NCBI GenBank assembly: GCA_949358305.1
Contig: OX442321.1
Coordinates: 7,837,605-7,901,604 of the forward strand
Direction of reading: 5' to 3'
DNA from: Strigamia acuminata
Taxonomy: Eukaryota; Arthropoda; Chilopoda; Geophilomorpha; Linotaeniidae
Length of the DNA: 64,000 nucleotides
Position 1 is the stretch's first letter. Each line of letters starts with the position of its first letter. The notes beneath the pieces were generated by a model. The model was given only the letters and a program-made list of their open reading frames with translations. It did not search any database and was not told the DNA's origin. The translations under genes and the position numbers were made by a program. Below are positions 42,874-64,000 of this stretch, one piece after another.

Positions 42874-43433
42874 CTTTTGCACGCCCAAATGAAATATCTA
42901 TAAATAGATACTGGTGAATATAGTTAAAATGAATGGTCAATTTTATTTTTTTTTTCGATAAAATCCTATACTCACTATTCAGATGTTTGAAGTATTTTCT
43001 CTTCTTAGTTTTTATACATTCAATCACTTCTTGATGCTGGGGATGGATTATTATGATTATGCTAGCAATGCGGAGGAAAGTGTAAGAAATCGTCTGTTTT
43101 TCTGTGATTTATCACAAATTGTTACGTCATACCGTTGTTGTCGGTACGGGCTTACGGAGTCTGAGGAAGATACATCGATTTGGTTTCCAAATTATTTTTG
43201 AAAAAAAAAATTGTTTCGTTGTATTAATTTGGAAATAAATATATTTTTATTTAATAATTTTCTAATTTCGTAAGACGAAAAAATAAACTTTATGCAACCA
43301 CCGCAAGTTGGCGCTTTTCAAGCAGGGCGCTCCCTACGATGGCGATGATTTTCAACGTTTAGAGTGTTTCGTGTACGAATTTGGCTTTAAAATCGTAATC
43401 TCGGTGCTATGGGAGAGTCGTTGTGTGTTAGAA
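42874..43433. promoter_or_regulatory. Bidirectional promoter region between FUNDC1 and KDM6A
   Basis: 560 bp separate the two divergent start codons. The FUNDC1 side contains a probable 5'-UTR intron (about 42902-42979, minus). The KDM6A side contains AAGTTGGCGC and GATGGCGATG near 43310-43345. I see no TATA box on either side. Confidence 0.5.
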
Positions 43434-59825
<16,392 letters not shown>

Positions 59826-60630
59826 CATATCAGCCTGCTAGACTCAATTCCTAAGTACCAACTAGATCCGATTCCTAAGCACAGAGATAAATAAAAGCCT
59901 TAATAAATCGTGGGGAGTAGATCGAAGAGAGAAAAGAGAGAAGAAGAAAAAAAAATTAAAAAATAAACGAAAACATGAAATAATTTCCAAATTCAATTGG
60001 AAATCGGCTGTGCAGGTTTTTAAATTCAGTTTGGCCAGTATTATGTTGGTTGATTTTGTGTTTTTATTTTTTACTTTTTTTGCTTTTTTTTTCGTTTTTA
60101 ACTTTTTCTTTTCCGTTTCTGTTTTTCCCTCGAGCCTGAAACATGCGACTATGCAATGATTACGTGCTGAAAAAATAGTTGGTGGAAGTTTAGAATTTCG
60201 AAAGAGATTTTGAAGAAATTTATTATTAATAGCTAATTTAATTGAATTTAAATTAAATATATATATATGTATTATATATATATATATATTTTTTGTTTTT
60301 GTTTTCTTATTGTTTTTTGTTCGTTTTTCTAGAATTATTGTCACTGCCAAGAGAGAATTTCTTTCGTTTTTTGTCTTTTTCACAATTGTTTTCTTTCTCC
60401 AGAGCAAAGAGATATGTGATAACTTATCAGCAATCAATCATTTTATATTTATGTCTCATAAAAAAAATCATAATTGTATCATAAAATAGTTTTTAACAAA
60501 AAAAAAAGAAAGTACACAAAGAAATCAACACATTGCTTCTGCACAACAGCATTCACACTGCGTTCCGTAATTTTTATGTCCGATGTAATTAATCTAGATT
60601 TTCGGTTCGACAGTATTCATATTTGGAATT
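59826..60630. other. KDM6A 3' UTR and spacer
   Basis: About 800 bp, AT-rich, with AATAAA at 59889 soon after the stop, a second at 59961, and an (AT)n tract near 60258-60290. No exon is seen before the small gene at 60631. Confidence 0.5.
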
Positions 60631-61987
60631 ATGGAGCGCAGTTACGCTGGCATCATGACATCACTTGAGGTAATAGGAAGTAAACAAGTTGGCAATTATT
60701 TTTAATTTTAATTATAACGGAAAGAAGACATTGTGCGCGTTGAATATCGTTTCACTTTACCGTTTCCTGTGCTGGAAAAGAAATAGCGAAGAGTGGTCAA
60801 GTGGAATGATATTTGTAACGACGCGTTTGGATGTTTTGGATTTATGTTTGTTTAGTGTGTTTTTTTCTTTCCTTTTTCATTTTTACCAAAAACGCCATTT
60901 ACTTTTTAATTTGGAGTTAATTTTTTTGTTTTTTTTTAGACCTAATTCAATTGGATGAATTTGTTGTACAAATAATGTCTTGTACGAATTTGTTGTCCAT
61001 CATCTTTTATACTTGTTATTCTTTTTTTCTTCTGTGAAATTACTTTTAAACGAAAAAAATAACAAAAGAGGAAAAAAAAATACATTGTAAATGTCATGTT
61101 CTGTATTATATTACAAGGAAAATACAAAAATACATATTTATTGAGAATGAAATGGTTATGTTGGATCCTTGAAATAAAAGTGATTGCTATTACTATTTTT
61201 TAAAGTAGTCATTTCTCTCCTTTCCCACTAGAAATCTTTAAACAAATTAAAAACGTTTTATTTGGCACAAATGAATTTACACGCGGCAATTGATATTTTT
61301 TACAAACTACGCAAGCTCGTTAATCCTACGACTCCGAATTCAGGTAGGAATGTCAGATTGTCCCTCGAAGGTGAAGTAAAGCGCAACTAAACGACTACAC
61401 TCTCCAGAAATGATTTGGATATTTCTCTTTTTCGGCCCGGAGTGCTTGTATGATTGAGTCCTAGTTGGTAAATATTGAAATAAATAAATGGTTTACATCC
61501 ACATGGTTCAAAAATACATCAGGCGCGTTCAAAGTTTTGGTTTTTACGGTTTTTACACCTTCTATAACCAGAATGGCATTAAAAACAGCCAAAAACTATC
61601 ACCAAAACCACGACTGGGGTGGTTTATGAATCGGTTTATACAGGAATTTGGTTTTTACAACCAAATTCAAAATGGCCGCCACGAAAGTTAGGTACGTTTT
61701 TGCATGCTATTTTGGTCGGTTTTATAAACGGTATAAACCGAAACTTTGAACAATGTAATACCGTGTATATCGTAAAATATATTTTTGAACCATTTCAATT
61801 TGGCCGGTAACTTACTTTACTTAACATTTGTGAATCGATGTTTTTTAATTCCTCCGTTCCACTGGTTTCAGGTATCGTGTTGGACGTGTTTGTTGTCGTC
61901 GTTGTTGCACTCAACGAGCTGAAGGCGGCGACCACATCCGCTATACAACTACTGGCGCTCGGAGAACGAGCTGCAAGTTTAGTTTAG
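60631..61987 (+). CDS. Small unrecognised protein, three exons
   Basis: Exons 60631-60669, 61232-61343 and 61872-61987 have clean GT-AG borders and matching phases (0 and 1) and sum to 267 nt, 88 residues. It starts MERSYAGIMTSLEKSLNKLK and continues through YLAQMNLHAAIDIFYKLRKL. It ends in an Ala/Val-rich helix-like segment (VALNELKAATTSAIQLL). It has no cysteines, signal peptide or confident membrane helix. The stop lies 25 bp from the stop of the angiomotin gene on the other strand. Intron 2 carries an inverted-repeat element. I do not recognise the family; the model rests only on splice signals and frame. Confidence 0.42.
61500..61794. mobile_element. Inverted-repeat element, second copy of the 24830-25078 type
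   Basis: The left end, ACATGGTTCAAAAATACATC, mirrors AAAATATATTTTTGAACCAT on the right. Inner arms (GTTCAAAGTTTTGGTTT) are mirrored too. It lies in intron 2 of the small gene. Confidence 0.6.
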
Positions 61988-62012
61988 AGATGAATTTAAT
62001 TTATTCAGTAGG

Positions 62013-63567
62013 TTAGCTTAGTTTATAAGGTGAATTACTTTGAGATTCTTCGTTCAATAAGGGTGCTGATGATAGTTGTAAGGATGGATGTGGCGTGTGC
62101 CTGGGAGATCTCATAATCGCGTTTTGGAACGCCATGGCTTTTTCCATCGAGTGTTTTTGAAGGACTTTGATCATCGCTTCTTTCTCTGCTAATTTCGACT
62201 CCAGATCTTTAATTCTAGCGAATAAAAAAATCGTTTTTTTTTAGAAGTTTATTTTAATTTTGGGTATGGGGACTTCAAACCTCGCTTCTAAATCTGCGCA
62301 TCGTTTATTAACAGTGTGTAAATCCTCCATTTGTTTGAGTTTTTCCGTCCGCGCTTGTGCGATTACGCGCTCGTTCTGCTGAGATGTTTTCTCCAAAGCT
62401 GCGATTTTCGCATCTCTTTAAAACAAAACAAAAATAATTATAAAATAATTTTCTTTTAATTATTTTAAAATGAAATTACTTTGGCATTGCAGCTGCATCG
62501 ATGACAATTTGTCTCATCGTACTTTCCTCCAAATATCTTTGCTCCCACTTGCCAATTTCCGACTGCGCATTCATCAACCGCTCTTCGTTTTCCCTCAACT
62601 GTTTCTTCAATTCCGTCGTATCGTTGACGCTATCCGCTTTCGAGTTCCCTCCACGCGATCTCAACTCGAGTATCTCCTTCTCCAACTGATTCCTCAACCT
62701 CTTCTCCATCTTCTCCCTTTTATCACTCGCCACTTCCAACGCTTGAAGCGCCTTCTGCAGCTGCCCAACGCGCTCAACGTAAGCTTGTTTCTTACGATTC
62801 TAAAGAAATAAATTTAAAAAAAATCAATTTATTCGGAAATTTAACTCTTTTAACCCTCCAAACTCACCTCCTCCTCTATCTTGACAACATTTGCTTGAGT
62901 ATTTGTCAAAGCGGTGTCCAAAATATCAATGTGTGTCCTTTGTTCTTGCAAAGTGGCCCGCTGCGCCGATAATTCGATCTCCTGACGTTCTTTGGCCGCA
63001 ACCAATTCCTTATCTAAAACACATTCGTAGCTATTACCACAACTCGTTATCTCCCGCAAGTTATTTTCGTCTTACTGTGCGTTAATAGCTGCGCAATAAG
63101 AACGTCTCGTCTATTCAGTTCCCTTCTGTACTCCAAGTCGTCAAAAGCTTCCGGTTGTCTTTCGCCCAAATGTGACGCGGCAATATTCAATTGCGCTACA
63201 TAAAAAATATAAAATATTTTAGTCGCAAAAAGTCAAGAAAACGCGAATTTCGTACCCATGAGGTCGCGATTCGAGTCGTGCAGCCTTTTAATCTCCATTT
63301 CGTGTTTGATTCGAATGGCCCTCGCCAACTGTTCCCTTTTCTCCGAAGATTTCACCAAATCCTCGTACGACTGATGAACATTTTGAATCTCCATCTCCAA
63401 CTTGGGCAACTTGGATATCTTACTATGATAACTATCCAGCTGCGCCTTGAGATACAAATTCTCCTTTGTAAACATGACTATCATCTCGGGCCCACTCGCC
63501 ATATACATCTCGTTCCCGGCTTCCGAAGCCGCTCGCCCCCTCGTCCTCCGCCTAAAAAATAAAACAA

Positions 63568-63598
<31 letters not shown>

Positions 63599-64000
63599 CA
63601 AAATAAAACTCCATCAAATAACCTTTGCGGCAACGAATGAATCTCGTCCCACTGTCCCACCCTCGTCAAATCGGGCTGCGAGCGCGAAATCGTCATTTTT
63701 CCTTTGGCACATTTCTCCATGGGCGAAGCGCATCTTCTGGACGAAGGGCCCTCCAAATTCCTCCATTTGGGGTAGACGGGCGCCGCCGGGGGTAGATGAG
63801 TCGGGTTGTACATGTGTTTGGCGTCCATGTCCCCCTGCGAATACTGATTGGAGGTTTCCGTCTCGTTGGTCGATTCGATGTTGGCCTGGTAGATGAGATT
63901 GGCGACGGGCGACCTGTCGTACGGGTGCCGCACGTGCATGTTGTTCCGCTGCATGATTTCGCTCTCGCTGATGTGCAGCGGGTTCGAGTCTTGAGATTTG
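62013..64000 (-). CDS. Angiomotin-family protein (AMOT/AMOTL), C-terminal part
   Basis: Exons 64000-63623 (continuing beyond the window), 63551-63256, 63195-63076, 63013-62868, 62799-62480, 62415-62281 and 62214-62013 join in frame. Motins link actin and junctions to Hippo signalling by holding Yorkie/YAP and activating LATS. The coiled-coil Motin domain is clear: FTKENLYLKAQLDSY, KLEMEIQNVHQSYEDLVKSS, IKRLHDSNRDL, HIDILDTALTNTQANV and EAMIKVLQKHS. The C-terminus, YKLS, does not end in the PDZ-binding EYLI of vertebrate AMOT. PPxY motifs and the LATS site would lie in the missing N-terminal part. Confidence 0.9.

Overview
This is animal nuclear DNA: spliced genes with GT-AG introns, AT-rich introns full of short repeats, many small inverted-repeat transposons and one tRNA-derived SINE. 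An arthropod is my best guess. The reasons are an inhibitor-cystine-knot peptide gene, CTCF-like motifs with an AGATGGCG core and compact introns, but nothing in the window fixes the lineage. All gene models were joined by hand from splice signals. Each complete multi-exon model sums to a multiple of three, a useful internal check.

Layout. 1-1310 holds the 3' end of an EFHC1/2-like gene. 1627-11564 holds four tandem plus-strand copies (A-D) of a gene family I do not recognise. 12151-18941 is a spacer of minus-strand genes: a cystine-knot peptide, a secreted Gly/Ala/Pro/Ser repeat protein, and two related coiled-coil proteins. 19308-40237 holds four more family copies (E-H), some greatly enlarged. 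40576-42070 holds CMC4 overlapping PIGM. 42269-42873 is FUNDC1 (minus), head-to-head with a complete 25-exon KDM6A/UTX gene (43434-59825). 60631-61987 is a small unrecognised gene, tail-to-tail with an angiomotin-family gene (62013 to the window edge, minus).

The main novelty is the eight-gene family. Every copy has the same five or six 5' exons. These encode an N-terminal GCGPNFVRNR block, a FWFRFWLTFC block, a YCW block and a core with ACALGE..FKWL, LEKF..WG and LLGV...PWIRK. Six copies end in a split-exon, MYND-like zinc finger whose last ligand is His instead of Cys. B has exchanged its finger for an unrelated tail and C has lost most of it. E, F and G carry extensions of several hundred residues, rich in TNTD/TSTD-like repeats, between core and finger. 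Exon 5 separates A-D (short) from E-H (long), so each cluster is its own subfamily.

The flanking genes recall the human Xp11.3 order EFHC2-FUNDC1-KDM6A. The array, the spacer genes and CMC4/PIGM would then lie within an old animal gene neighbourhood. CTCF-like motifs precede D, E, F, G, H and CMC4, and many introns carry separate minisatellites with a period near 20 bp.
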